DNA of 64,000 bases, taken from Roseomonas gilardii. Its GTDB lineage: Bacteria > Pseudomonadota > Alphaproteobacteria > Acetobacterales > Acetobacteraceae. Under the pieces are notes generated by a model that did no database searches, was not told where the DNA came from, and saw only the letters and a list, made by a program, of their open reading frames with translations. The stretch's first letter is position 1. Every line of letters starts with the position of its first letter. The position numbers and the translations under genes were made by a program. Shown here one piece after another: positions 34,507 to 45,047 of this stretch. The DNA is taken from NCBI RefSeq assembly GCF_001941945.1, contig NZ_CP015584.1, forward strand, positions 310,001 to 374,000, written 5' to 3'.

Positions 34507-36492
34507 TCAGCAGGCGACTTTCGTATCGCGGCGCATGGTGGGACAGGCATTCCGCCAGTGGAGCAGCAGCAGGCGACGCACTTCGGAGATGGTCTGCGGG
34601 TTGTTCTGCGTGGAATGGCCGGAACGCACGACGAGCTCGGATTCCATGTCCGGCAGATGTGCGCTCTCGAATCTTACCACGCCGTCGCTGCCGCTCTCAG
34701 GGGGTCCGTCGCCCCGGACCGCGATGATCGAATTCCCCGTCACGCCGGGCGCGAGCGGCAGGGCTCGCAAGGAACGGATGAAGGGACTGCCGGGCGTCAT
34801 CCCGTTCAGGCTGCCCAACCGGGCGCCTTGCAGATTGAGCATGACGGCATCGGCATTGCCGGAAAGGACCTCGGCACTGGCCTCGGCCACGGAGAGCGGC
34901 AGGGTGATCAACCGCGAAAGAAGGCGGGTCACGGCGAACTCCGTCAGGAAGCTTCCACCATGCGGCGTGGCGATGAAGACCACACGCCGCACTTCCGGCA
35001 CCGGGCGGAAGAAATAGGACCGGCGGATCAGGTCCAGGCTGGCCGCACTGAGCTGGAGGTCTTCCGGCCGCTGGTGGCTGATCGGTGCCCAGAGCCGATC
35101 CCCGGGATCGACGGCCATCATCTTCGCCAGGAGGCCGCCCTGGCTGTGGCCGATCAGCACCATCTGCCCCAGCGCCGGGTCCGAGGCTGCCCCTCCAAGG
35201 CGCTGGATGGAGGCGTTCAGGGCTTCCCGGAGCTGCATGGCGGAATAGGCGATGGGATTGCCGGTGGCGTAGGAGAAGAACCAGAACTCATAGTGCTGCG
35301 CGATCTGCCGGTCGGCCATCAGATCATTCACCATGTCCGCCCAGCGCGCCTCGCTGGACACCGTCCCGTGGATCAGCACGACAGGAATGCGGCCGTTCCG
35401 GTGTTCCGTCAGCGCGGCCAGCCGCGCCGGCAATCCGTTGAGCAGGTCGCCGAACAGGAAGGCCCGGAATTCCTGTCGCCAGAGATTGGCCTCCTGCAGG
35501 CCCTGCGCCAGTGCGGCGCTCTGCCGGTATTCCAGCGGCACCGTCCGGCCATGGACCTGCACGGCTTCCTCGTCGAAGAGCAGATGCAGGCTGAGGCGTC
35601 CACGAAGCTGCTTCTTCCTGATCTGCTCCGCAGGCGCATCCAGGCTGAGCAGCGCCGTCCCCGGAATGCGGAAACGCCCGCGGATGATGCCGCGTGCCAC
35701 TTGGCCGGGGCGCAATGCCGCCGAGCCATCCTGCGCGGCGGGCAATGCCCGGGGATCGTCGCCGCCTTCGACATCCGTGACGGGGGCCGGGGTCGCCACG
35801 GCCAGAGGTGCCCCCAGCCCCGCATGGCGATAGACGTTGTTCAGCCCACGCACGCCCATACGGGTGCCGGGCAGGAAGTCCGACAACCTCGCCTGGCCCC
35901 ATTCGAGGCTGGCATCGTCGAGGGCGATGTCGATGGTGCCGAAGGGCAGGTCGTAACGGCCGCTGCGCAACGCGACATGCACCCCGTCCTCCGCCATCAA
36001 GGCTTCGGAAAGGGCGAGGTTGTAGAGGTCGGAGGCCTGACGGAAGCGCGGGTCGAAGGCGCCAGGCGCCTCGGTGCCATTCTCCGGGAAGAGGAAGGCC
36101 TGGGCATAAAGGGCTGAAGCCAGGAAGTACGGCCGGCCTCCCCCACGCCGGCCGACGAGATAGGAAGCCTCCGCCAAGGCGAAGAGTTCCTGCGGTTCCG
36201 CGACCCCGGCGGCAACGCGCTTGTGCAGCACCGACAGGGTCGCGACCGGGTCACGGCCGAAAGCATCCAGCACCGAGAGCTGGCGGAAGATGTTGCGGCT
36301 GTCCTCGCTCAACCGATCGGAGGACATGGTGTTGCGGGTGAAGGTCCGGTAATCCGTCTGCTGATCGATCCGCTCCACCGCCACCGGCGAGGCACAGGCA
36401 GCCAGCAGGCCGAGCATCAGACAGCAGCCGAGCGCGGACCACCAGCCGCCCCGCAGTCCAGTTGCATGCAGCCTCCGGTCTTCTCGAATCAC
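34507..36492 (-). CDS. Alpha/beta-hydrolase lipoprotein (661 residues)
   Basis: The product has a lipoprotein signal with lipobox LLAAC (residues about 29-33). A long N-terminal half of helical/repeat character follows, then an alpha/beta hydrolase domain starting near IPVVLIHGTVSSEARW. The nucleophile elbow is IGHSQGG, Asp is likely in MAVDPGDRLW or nearby, and a late His is in RSGHSTQNN. This looks like an outer-membrane-anchored lipase or esterase. GTG start at 36492; GGAG is only two bases away, so the start is uncertain. It shows no operon with neighbours; it converges on the YncE-like gene. Confidence 0.75.
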   Translation of the reverse strand: MIREDRRLHATGLRGGWWSALGCCLMLGLLAACASPVAVERIDQQTDYRTFTRNTMSSDRLSEDSRNIFRQLSVLDAFGRDPVATLSVLHKRVAAGVAEPQELFALAEASYLVGRRGGGRPYFLASALYAQAFLFPENGTEAPGAFDPRFRQASDLYNLALSEALMAEDGVHVALRSGRYDLPFGTIDIALDDASLEWGQARLSDFLPGTRMGVRGLNNVYRHAGLGAPLAVATPAPVTDVEGGDDPRALPAAQDGSAALRPGQVARGIIRGRFRIPGTALLSLDAPAEQIRKKQLRGRLSLHLLFDEEAVQVHGRTVPLEYRQSAALAQGLQEANLWRQEFRAFLFGDLLNGLPARLAALTEHRNGRIPVVLIHGTVSSEARWADMVNDLMADRQIAQHYEFWFFSYATGNPIAYSAMQLREALNASIQRLGGAASDPALGQMVLIGHSQGGLLAKMMAVDPGDRLWAPISHQRPEDLQLSAASLDLIRRSYFFRPVPEVRRVVFIATPHGGSFLTEFAVTRLLSRLITLPLSVAEASAEVLSGNADAVMLNLQGARLGSLNGMTPGSPFIRSLRALPLAPGVTGNSIIAVRGDGPPESGSDGVVRFESAHLPDMESELVVRSGHSTQNNPQTISEVRRLLLLHWRNACPTMRRDTKVAC

Positions 36493-36637
36493 CGCTCCAT
36501 CCTATCGCCACGCCCAGCGAGACTTACCGTCTCCGCGCTCCAGCGGACAGGATGGATCGGAGATTCCTGGCTACCGTTCCGTGACAGCTTTGGCGATCCG
36601 AGTTGGTGGACCCGCCGCCGGCACGTCGCGGCTCGGA

Positions 36638-37723
<1,086 letters not shown>

Positions 37724-37790
37724 CCATCCCTCCCCTTCGTGCATTCTGCCATGGGCGGGGCGAGCCTTTCCGACCCGCCCGCAATGGTCC

Positions 37791-39101
37791 TCAAGCTGCC
37801 ATCGCTTCCGAACGGACCCCTAGGGGCATGGCCGGGCCATGCGCCGCGATCAGGTCATCCACCATGCTGCGGATCTCCCGCAGCGACAGCACGCTCGCCG
37901 CATGGCGATCGAGCACCGCGGCGCGATAGACCGCATCCCGGTCGCCTTCCAGCGCGGCGCGGACCGTAAGCTCCTGCACGAAGACATGCGGCGCGCAGTG
38001 GGCCGCCAGTTCCGGGGGTAGGGTCCCGACGTGGCAGGCACGCAGCCCGTTGCGGTCCACGATCACCGGCACCTCGACGCAGCAGTCGCGCGGTAGGTTC
38101 TCGATCAGCCCGGTGTTCCGGACATTGCCGTAGATGAGCTGCGGCTCGCCCGTCACCATGCCGTTGATGATCGCGGCGCCGTACTCGTCGCTGCGCTCTA
38201 ACGGGAAGCTGTCGCCTGCCAGCAGCTTCCGCCGCGTCTCGGCATAGCGCCGCAGGTTGCGCTCGCTGCGGCGGACATACTCGTCCACCGGCACGTCGTA
38301 CTCCGCGATCTGGTCCTCGCGGCGAAGGAAATAGGGGGTATATTCCGCGGTGTGTTCGCTGGATTCGCTGATGAAGCGCCCGAGATGTTCCATCAGCTCG
38401 AAGCGGATCTTGTCCTTCGCGAAGATCTCCGGGTTCCGCGCCGCGCGCCGAAGCTGCGGGTAGGCGTCCTTGCCGTCGATCTCCAGGCGAAGGAACCAGG
38501 TCATGTGGTTGATGCCGGCACAATCGTAGCTGAGCCGCGAGCGTTCCACGCCGAGATAGGAGGCGAGGTCCCGCGCCGTGTGCTGCACGTTGTGGCAGAG
38601 TCCGACCACCTGCTGTTCCGGAAAGGCCTTGTAGACCGCCCAGGTCAGGATGCTCATCGGATTGGTGTAGTTCAGCAGCAAGGCGCCGGGGCAGACCGCG
38701 CGCATGTCGCGCACGAGGTCCACCATGAAGGGAATAGTCCTCAGCCCACGGAAGATGCCACCGATGCCCACCGTGTCAGCGATGGTCTGCTTGAGGCCGT
38801 AGCGGCGCGGGATGTCGAAATCCAGCAGGGTCGCCTCATGCATGCCGATCTGCACCATGTTGATCACGAAGTCCGCGCCCTCCAGGCAGCGGCGGCGGTC
38901 AGCATGCTCGGTGACAGTAGCCCTGGCATCGAACTGCCCGGAGGTCCAGCGCGCCATCATCCCGGCCGTTTCCAGGCGCTCCGGATCAATGTCGTGCAGG
39001 GCGATCTCGCATTCCTTCATCGAGGGAAGGCTGAGGATGTCCGTGAGCAGGTTCTTGACGAAGACGACGCTGCCGGCGCCGATCATGGCGATCTTGGTCA
39101 T
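37791..39101 (-). CDS. GH4-family glycosidase (alpha-galactosidase/alpha-glucosidase type)
   Basis: The 436-residue NAD- and Mn-dependent glycosidase has a Rossmann start MIGAGSVVFVKNLL, VINMVQIGMHEA, and the asparagine motif NYTNPMSILTW. The metal/NAD motif is CHNVQ (GLCHNVQHTARD), whereas CHSV is usual for alpha-galactosidases; the Asn makes the precise specificity uncertain. The following GINHMTWFL holds the catalytic-site His. GH4 enzymes act by elimination/readdition. It sits between the ABC permeases and ATPase, so it hydrolyses the imported glycoside. Confidence 0.88.
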   Translation of the reverse strand: MTKIAMIGAGSVVFVKNLLTDILSLPSMKECEIALHDIDPERLETAGMMARWTSGQFDARATVTEHADRRRCLEGADFVINMVQIGMHEATLLDFDIPRRYGLKQTIADTVGIGGIFRGLRTIPFMVDLVRDMRAVCPGALLLNYTNPMSILTWAVYKAFPEQQVVGLCHNVQHTARDLASYLGVERSRLSYDCAGINHMTWFLRLEIDGKDAYPQLRRAARNPEIFAKDKIRFELMEHLGRFISESSEHTAEYTPYFLRREDQIAEYDVPVDEYVRRSERNLRRYAETRRKLLAGDSFPLERSDEYGAAIINGMVTGEPQLIYGNVRNTGLIENLPRDCCVEVPVIVDRNGLRACHVGTLPPELAAHCAPHVFVQELTVRAALEGDRDAVYRAAVLDRHAASVLSLREIRSMVDDLIAAHGPAMPLGVRSEAMAA

Positions 39102-39135
39102 GTTCTCTTCTCGGATGATGAGGGTCGGGACGGGT

Positions 39136-39993
39136 TCACTTTAGGCCGGTGCTGGCGATCCCCTGGACGAGATAGCGCTGGAAGATCAGGAAGATGAGCA
39201 GCATCGGCAGGAGCGAGATCAGGGCCAGCGCCATGACGCCGCCCCAGTCCGGATTGGCCTCCCCGCGCAGCAGGTTCAGGCCGAGCGGCAGGGTGAAGAG
39301 GTCCTGGTCGGTCAGCACCACGAGCGGCCAGGCGAAGTCGTTCCAGCGCCACATGAAGGTAAAGATCACCAGCACGGCGATGATGGGCTTGGAGAGGGGC
39401 AGCACGATCCGCAGGAAGATCCGCATCTCGCCGGCGCCATCCAGACGCGCGGCCTCCAGCAACTCGTCCGGGATGCTGACCATGAACTGGCGCACCATGA
39501 AGACGCCGAAGGCCTCTGCCGCCCGTGGCAGGATGACGCCCCAGGGCGAGTTCAGCAGGCCGAGCCAGGAGACCACGAGGAATTCGGGCACCAGGATCAC
39601 CTGGATCGGGATCATCAGTGCGCCGAGGATCGCGAAGAATAGGGTGTTGCGGCCGGGAAAGCGGAACTTGGCGAAGACATAGCCACAGAGGAGGTTGGCG
39701 GAGACCGTGATCGCCACCGCCACCACCGCGATGAAGGTGGAGTTCAACGTCCAGGTCAGGAAGGGATGCCGCTCCCAGATATTGCGGAAGTTCTCCAGCG
39801 TCAGGACCTGCGGGATGAGGCTGACGACGGGCTGGAAGACTTCCGAGCGCGGGCGGATGGCCGTGGCGAGCATCCAGTAGAGCGGAAAAACCATGGCCAC
39901 CGCCCCCAGCGCCAGGGCGATCCAGATCAGCACGGTGCCGGTCCGGCGATGGCCGGGGCGCGGTGCGGCGGCTTCCAGGGCCACGCCGCTCAC
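39136..39993 (-). CDS. Sugar ABC transporter permease (MalG-like)
   Basis: The 285-residue, six-helix permease has the EAA motif ELLEAARLDGAGEMRIFLRIVL and a typical C-terminal end (FLIFQRYLVQGIASTGLK). The GTG at 39993 overlaps the upstream permease stop as GTGA and has GGAG eight bases before; a GTG 33 bases earlier is less well placed. It pairs with the MalF-like protein. Confidence 0.92.
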   Translation of the reverse strand: MSGVALEAAAPRPGHRRTGTVLIWIALALGAVAMVFPLYWMLATAIRPRSEVFQPVVSLIPQVLTLENFRNIWERHPFLTWTLNSTFIAVVAVAITVSANLLCGYVFAKFRFPGRNTLFFAILGALMIPIQVILVPEFLVVSWLGLLNSPWGVILPRAAEAFGVFMVRQFMVSIPDELLEAARLDGAGEMRIFLRIVLPLSKPIIAVLVIFTFMWRWNDFAWPLVVLTDQDLFTLPLGLNLLRGEANPDWGGVMALALISLLPMLLIFLIFQRYLVQGIASTGLK

Positions 39994-40922
39994 AACACGT
40001 TCTCCGACTGGCGGCTCATCCGCCACTGGATGATGGTGAAGCCCAGCACGATGGCATAGAGCACCACGCCGATGGCGCTGGCATAGCCCATCTCGGAGGT
40101 CGTGAAGGCCGACTGGTAGATGTACTGCACGAGCATGGTGGTGGAGAAGCCCGGGCCCCCGCCGGTCATGACGTAGATGAGGTCGAAGACCTGGAAGGAA
40201 TGGATCACGCTCAGCACCAGGAGAAGGAAGGTGGCCGGCCGCAGCAGCGGGAGGGTGATCTTCCAGAACTGGCGGAAGGGCGAGGCACCATCCATCGTCG
40301 CGGCCTCATAATACAGGGCGGGGATGGATTGCAGGGCGGCGAGATAGACCACCATGCAGAAGCCCACCCGCACCCACAAGGTCGCCAGCACGAGCGAGGG
40401 CAGGGCCCAGCTTGGTGAGGACAACCAGGGGATGCGGTCGCCCCCCAGGCGCACGATCAGGGAATTGATGACGCCGTAATGCTCGTTGAACAGCCAGGCG
40501 GCAATGATGCCGGTGGCGACGGCCGAGACGACGACGGGCAGGAAGTAGATGCTGCGCAGGAAGACCCGCCCTGGCAAACGCCTGTTCAGCGCCACCGCCA
40601 GCAGCAAGCCGCCTGCCATGGTGGTCGGAACGGAGGCCAGGGCATAGGCCGCTGTGTTGAGCAGCGCGTGCCAGAACTGGGTGTCTCCCAGCAGTCGGCG
40701 GTAGTTGGCCAGCCCCGCATACTCGGCGTCGCCGATCAGGCTCCAGTCATGGAAGCTGATATAGAAGGCATAGAGCAGCGGAAAGAAGCTGAAGGCGCTG
40801 AACAGCACCAGGTTGGGGCTGATGAAGGCATAGGCCGTCATCCAGGGGCGCCGGAAGGACCGGCGCGCCCGTGCCGCGGCGGAGGGGTGTGCGGCGCTTG
40901 TCAGGACCAGGCTGCTAGGCAT
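39990..40922 (-). CDS. Sugar ABC transporter permease (MalF-like)
   Basis: The 310-residue, six-helix permease has AYAFISPNLVLFSAFSFFPL in helix 1 and the EAA loop LYYEAATMDGASPFRQFWKIT. AGAGG lies six bases before ATG at 40922. It is the middle gene of the CUT1 importer and overlaps the MalG-like gene. Confidence 0.92.
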   Translation of the reverse strand: MPSSLVLTSAAHPSAAARARRSFRRPWMTAYAFISPNLVLFSAFSFFPLLYAFYISFHDWSLIGDAEYAGLANYRRLLGDTQFWHALLNTAAYALASVPTTMAGGLLLAVALNRRLPGRVFLRSIYFLPVVVSAVATGIIAAWLFNEHYGVINSLIVRLGGDRIPWLSSPSWALPSLVLATLWVRVGFCMVVYLAALQSIPALYYEAATMDGASPFRQFWKITLPLLRPATFLLLVLSVIHSFQVFDLIYVMTGGGPGFSTTMLVQYIYQSAFTTSEMGYASAIGVVLYAIVLGFTIIQWRMSRQSENVL

Positions 40923-40962
40923 GGTTCGCCTCTCGGCAGGAGGGTGCGGATCGCGGAGGGGA

Positions 40963-42258
40963 TCAGTCCTTGAGGACGCCGCGGATGGTGCTGTCCACGT
41001 TCTCGGCGGTCTCCTTCGGCGCCTGGCCGGAGGTGAAGGTGAGATCCAGCTGTTCGGCGAGCTTCGCGTTGATGCGGCTGAAATCCGGAAGCGTCACCGT
41101 GGCCGCCAGATGGTCCGGGATGGTGCGCGACTGCTCCACGAAGACCTTCATGGCATCGGGCCGCAGCGGGTAGTCGAGCGTGCTTTCCATCAGGCTCTTG
41201 CGCACCGGCAGGAAGCCGCCTGCCTGGCAGAAGTCGCGCATATTGGCCTCGCTGGTGGCGAAGCGGAGGAAATCGATGGCCACGTCGCGGTTCTTGCTGT
41301 CACGCGTGACGGCCAGACAGTTCCCGCCGAGGTCGGATGCCATGCCCAGGTCGCGCGGCATATAGGTGACCCGCCACTCCGCCCGCGTCATTGCTTCCTG
41401 GAGGAAGGGGATCTGCCAGTCCCCATGCACCAACATGCCGATCGTGCCGTTGGCGAAGAGGTTCTGTGTCTGTTCATTGCTCTTGATCGAGGTGGTGGGC
41501 GGCACGAGCTTCTCGGTGAACCAGGACTGGGTCCAGGCCAGGGTCTCGATGCCTTCGCGGGACGAAAGCTGCGGCTGGCGCAGATCCGCATCCAGCAGCC
41601 GGCCGCCATGCTGGTAGAGGAAGGGCAGGAAGCGATAGGCGGCGGTGTTCTGCCAGGCGCAGGCGAAGCCGAAGGGCGCCTCGGCCTTCTCCTTCAGCAG
41701 CCGCGCGATACGGAGGAACTCCTCCCAGCGCCAGCTATCCTCCAGCCTGGAAGGGAGCTCGACGCCAATGCGGCGGAACATCTCCATGTTGCAATAGACG
41801 GCCAGTGTATCGGTATGGTGCGGTATGGCGAAGGACTTGCCGCGATAGGTCACCGCCTTCCACAGGGCGGGCGCGAACTGGCCGTCCATGCCGGCATCCA
41901 GATGTCCGCTCAGATCGACGATGGCTCCGGCCTTCGCGTAGCGGCCTACCTGCTGATACTGGATCCGGATGAGGTCCGGTGCCTGCCGGCCGGCGAGGCG
42001 CGTATCCACCTGCTGGTAGAGCTGCGCCGAGGAGCCGTTCAGCTCCAGCCGGATGGAGACGTTCGGGTGCTGTGCGGTGTAGCCCGCGATCAGCCGCCGG
42101 AAGGCCTCTTCCTCCGCCCGGTTGCCCCAGACGGCAAAGTTGAGGTTCACGGCACCCTGTGCCCGCACCGGATGCGCCGCCGCGCCGGCCAGCGCGATGC
42201 CGGCCCCAAGCAGGCCCCGGCGGCCCGGCCGCCATCCCGTCGCATATGTCTGCTTCAT
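40963..42258 (-). CDS. ABC sugar-binding protein (family 1)
   Basis: The 431-residue periplasmic protein has a leader with twin Arg (RPGRRGLLGAGIALAGAA) and cleavage near VRAQGA. The mature start (VNLNFAVWGNRAEEEAFRRL) and YTAQHPNVSIRLEL are typical of SBP family 1 sugar-binding proteins. The C-terminal lobe includes FCQAGGFLPVRKSL. It is 52 bases after the LacI gene and 40 before the MalF-like gene. Confidence 0.92.
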   Translation of the reverse strand: MKQTYATGWRPGRRGLLGAGIALAGAAAHPVRAQGAVNLNFAVWGNRAEEEAFRRLIAGYTAQHPNVSIRLELNGSSAQLYQQVDTRLAGRQAPDLIRIQYQQVGRYAKAGAIVDLSGHLDAGMDGQFAPALWKAVTYRGKSFAIPHHTDTLAVYCNMEMFRRIGVELPSRLEDSWRWEEFLRIARLLKEKAEAPFGFACAWQNTAAYRFLPFLYQHGGRLLDADLRQPQLSSREGIETLAWTQSWFTEKLVPPTTSIKSNEQTQNLFANGTIGMLVHGDWQIPFLQEAMTRAEWRVTYMPRDLGMASDLGGNCLAVTRDSKNRDVAIDFLRFATSEANMRDFCQAGGFLPVRKSLMESTLDYPLRPDAMKVFVEQSRTIPDHLAATVTLPDFSRINAKLAEQLDLTFTSGQAPKETAENVDSTIRGVLKD

Positions 42259-42310
42259 GGTCCGTCCCTCTCTTTTGGCCGCTTTCCGCGGCTCGTCACT
42301 CGGTGCCGCG

Positions 42311-43399
42311 CTAGGCGGCCACGTTCTCCCGGAGACCCTTTCGTTTCAGGCCGCCACAGGATTCGCGTATCAGGAGCCGTCCCGGCAGGAGGCTGTGCGT
42401 CTCCGGCCGCTCGGCCCCTTCCAGGCGCTCGATGAGGCTCGTGGCAGCCTGCCGGCCGAGTTCCTGTCGTGGATGCTCCACCGTGGTCAGTGTCGGGCTG
42501 CTGAAACCTGTCAGCGCCACGCCGTCGAAGCCAACCACGGCCATGTCCTCCGGCACGCGAAGTCCCTGGCGACGCAGGGCATGCAGCACGCCGATCGCCA
42601 TCAGGTCGTTGAAGACGAACAGCGCTTCCGGCCTCGGTGAGGGCAGCGCCAACAGGCGCCCTATCGCCTCGACCCCACCTTCGGGACTGTTCGGCACCTC
42701 GATCTCCCAGGCCTGGCGATGCTCCAGCCCGGCCTCAAGCAGAGCACGGCGGTAGCCGTGCACGCGCTCCTGCTTCCGCAAGGGGTGGCTCTGGTGGGCG
42801 GAGACATGGCCGATCCGCCGATAGCCGCAGTCCAGCAGATGCCGGGTCGCCATGTGTCCGCCGGCTTCGAGATCCACTCCGACGCAGGGGATGGACGCGT
42901 CCTGCCCCTGATCCTGCAGAGTCACGCAGGCAATTCCCTGACGGGTCAGGGATTTCAGCTCCTCCCAGATCGCCTGGGTGGGCGCCGACGTGATGACGCC
43001 ATCCGATACGCCACCGCGCATGCGCGCAACGGCCCGCAGCTTGGCGGCTTCGTCCTGCGCGGCCAGGATGTCGAGGAGGTAGCCCTTCTCCTGCGCCGCC
43101 TGCTGCGCCGCGCCGATCACCTCGGCGAAATAAGGGTTGCTGAGGTCGGGGCAGATGAAGGTCAGGGTGTTGGTGCGCCGCCGCCGCAGGTTCCGGGCAA
43201 CGGAATTGGGCGTGTAGCCGAGCTGCAGCGCCGCGTCCCGTACGCGCTGCTGCGTCGCTTCCGACAAGCCGGCCTTTCGGCCTGCACCGTTGAGCACCAG
43301 GGAAACGGTGGTCTGCGACACGCCGGCGAGGCGCGCCACATCCAGGCTGGTCGCGGCGCCAGTGCGGCGGGGATGTTCCTGCAGCCTCCCCTGGACCAT
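42311..43399 (-). CDS. LacI-family repressor of the GH4 sugar operon
   Basis: The 362-residue LacI protein has an HTH at residues 18-40 (TSLDVARLAGVSQTTVSLVL), hinge TPNSVARNLRRRR, and an effector core with VAVVGFDGVALTGFSSPTLTT. It heads the operon with all five sugar genes on the same strand. A CTAATACGTATTAG palindrome lies 12 bases before its start, inside a promoter with a perfect -35, pointing to autoregulation and operon control. Confidence 0.93.
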   Translation of the reverse strand: MVQGRLQEHPRRTGAATSLDVARLAGVSQTTVSLVLNGAGRKAGLSEATQQRVRDAALQLGYTPNSVARNLRRRRTNTLTFICPDLSNPYFAEVIGAAQQAAQEKGYLLDILAAQDEAAKLRAVARMRGGVSDGVITSAPTQAIWEELKSLTRQGIACVTLQDQGQDASIPCVGVDLEAGGHMATRHLLDCGYRRIGHVSAHQSHPLRKQERVHGYRRALLEAGLEHRQAWEIEVPNSPEGGVEAIGRLLALPSPRPEALFVFNDLMAIGVLHALRRQGLRVPEDMAVVGFDGVALTGFSSPTLTTVEHPRQELGRQAATSLIERLEGAERPETHSLLPGRLLIRESCGGLKRKGLRENVAA

Positions 43400-43410
43400 G
43401 TTTCTCGTCC

Positions 43411-43424
43411 CTAATACGTATTAG
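43411..43424. promoter_or_regulatory. LacI operator of the GH4 operon
   Basis: Perfect 14-base palindrome CTAATACGTATTAG with central CG, between the predicted promoter and the ATG of the LacI gene. It would block transcription start. Confidence 0.78.
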
Positions 43425-43428
43425 TTAA

Positions 43429-43458
43429 AGCCTATGTCTTACATAAGACCAATGTCAA
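43429..43458 (-). promoter_or_regulatory. Promoter of the GH4/LacI operon
   Basis: TTGACA (-35; 43458-43453) is followed after 18 bases by TAGGCT (-10; 43434-43429). The spacer holds a perfect GTCTTA-TG-TAAGAC repeat (43436-43449), a possible second protein site. Confidence 0.6.
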
Positions 43459-43531
43459 CTGTGTTTCCGAGGCAGGTTCATCAGGATCTCACCTCCGCTC
43501 GCACGGGTCGATGGTGCTCTGGAGCGAGGGG

Positions 43532-43556
43532 GCGCCGGGGATGTTCTCCCCGGTGC
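43532..43556 (-). terminator. Terminator-like hairpin after the GntP gene
   Basis: Ten-base arms gcgccgggga / tccccggtgc (one mismatch) around a 5-base loop, 24 bases after the GntP stop. No T-run. Confidence 0.5.
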
Positions 43557-43579
43557 CGCGCCGGACCGCTCTGGACGGC

Positions 43580-45043
43580 TCAGAAGGAGCCGATCAGGCT
43601 TCCCAACACGATCACGACCACCAGGGCCGCCAGGGCACTGACGACACTGGACATGAAGATATCCAGGTAGCTGCTCCGGTGATTGGTGCTGCAAACCGCG
43701 AGGAGCGTCACCACCGCTCCATTATGCGGCAGGGCATCCAGTGTACCGGCGCCGATCACTGCGACACGGTGCAGCAGGCCGGGATCGATGCCCTGTTCCG
43801 CAGCGATACTGAGATAGGTCTGACCCAGTGTGTCGAGCGCGATGGTCAACCCGCCCGAGGCCGATCCCGTCAATGCCGCCAGCACGTTCGTCGCCACGGC
43901 CAGGGAAACCAGCGGTCCTCCACCGATGCCGAGCACTTGGTCGCGCACCATGTCGAAGGCAGGCAGGGAAGCCACCACCGCACCGAAGCCGACCAGGCTG
44001 CCGACGCCGAGGACCGGCAGGACGGCCGAGTTGGCACCCGCATCCAGTGTCGCACGTAACGAGGGGAGATTGGCGCGGTTCAGCAGCATCACCGCCACGC
44101 AGGCCGCGAAAAGCGCCACGACTACCGACCAGACACCCGCAACCGCCTCGATCGCGGTGTTGCCCCAGCGAAGCTCGGCCAGGAAGCCCGTATCCATGCG
44201 AGGCAGGACGGCCGCTGTCATCAGCAGGTTGACCACCAGCACCACGCCGATCGGCGCCAGGGCAATCCAGAAGCCCGGCTCGTTTCGGCCGTGTTCACCG
44301 CGGTGGATTTCGGCAGGGTCGAACTCTCCCGAGACCGCCGCGTACTCGCGGACCACGGAATCACCGACTGTCCGGGTCTCGGCCTCCTGCCCATCCGCGC
44401 CGGACAGGTTGTAGCCCTCCCCGGCCTTGCGCGCCTGCTTCTCGCGGTAATCCAGCCACCAGAGCCCGAGAGCCGCCATGACGATCGCGGCGATGATGCC
44501 GAGCCCAGGTGCGGCCCAGGGTGACGTACCGAAGAAGGGCATCGGGATGGCGTTCTGGATGGCGGGCGTGCCTGGCAGCGCCGACATGGTGAAGGTCGAA
44601 GCGCCGAGCATGATTGCGCCCGGCATGAGCCTGTGCGGGATATCCGCCGCCCGGAACATCGCATGCGCCATCGGGGCGAGCACGAAGAAAGCCACGAAGA
44701 GACTCACGCCACCATAGGTGACGAGCGCGCCGGCCAGCACCACGGACAGGATGGCCCGCTTCGTGCCGAGCCGGGCCGTCATGCCGTTGGCAATGGCGGT
44801 GACCGACCCGCTGTCGTCCATCAGCTTACCGAAGACCCCACCCAGCAGGAAAAGCGGAAAGAACTGCGCGATGAAGCCTGCGGCGCCACCCATGAAGGTC
44901 TGGGTCCAGCTCGCGAGCAGAGGTTCGCCGGCGAAGCCTGCCGCGATGAGGGCCGCGGCCGGCGCGAGGAGGAGCACGCTCCAGCCCCGGAAGGCCAGCC
45001 CCATGAGGAGTGCCAGTCCCAGAAGGATTCCGAGAAGTCCCAT
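43580..45043 (-). CDS. GntP-family permease (gluconate/3-hydroxybutyrate type)
   Basis: The 487-residue permease has 12-14 hydrophobic segments. N-terminal half: FIAQFFPLFLLGGVFGKLMDDSG, then VLAGALVTYGGVSLFVAFFV. C-terminal half: NVLAALTGSASGGLTIALD, HNGAVVTLLAVC and a final hydrophobic helix. These are hallmarks of GntP/GntT-type H+ symporters, some of which move 3-hydroxybutyrate. It begins four bases after the patatin stop. A GntP-patatin pair is often linked to bdhA; here bdhA is about 40 kb away. Confidence 0.87.
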   Translation of the reverse strand: MGLLGILLGLALLMGLAFRGWSVLLLAPAAALIAAGFAGEPLLASWTQTFMGGAAGFIAQFFPLFLLGGVFGKLMDDSGSVTAIANGMTARLGTKRAILSVVLAGALVTYGGVSLFVAFFVLAPMAHAMFRAADIPHRLMPGAIMLGASTFTMSALPGTPAIQNAIPMPFFGTSPWAAPGLGIIAAIVMAALGLWWLDYREKQARKAGEGYNLSGADGQEAETRTVGDSVVREYAAVSGEFDPAEIHRGEHGRNEPGFWIALAPIGVVLVVNLLMTAAVLPRMDTGFLAELRWGNTAIEAVAGVWSVVVALFAACVAVMLLNRANLPSLRATLDAGANSAVLPVLGVGSLVGFGAVVASLPAFDMVRDQVLGIGGGPLVSLAVATNVLAALTGSASGGLTIALDTLGQTYLSIAAEQGIDPGLLHRVAVIGAGTLDALPHNGAVVTLLAVCSTNHRSSYLDIFMSSVVSALAALVVVIVLGSLIGSF

Positions 45044-45047
45044 GGGA

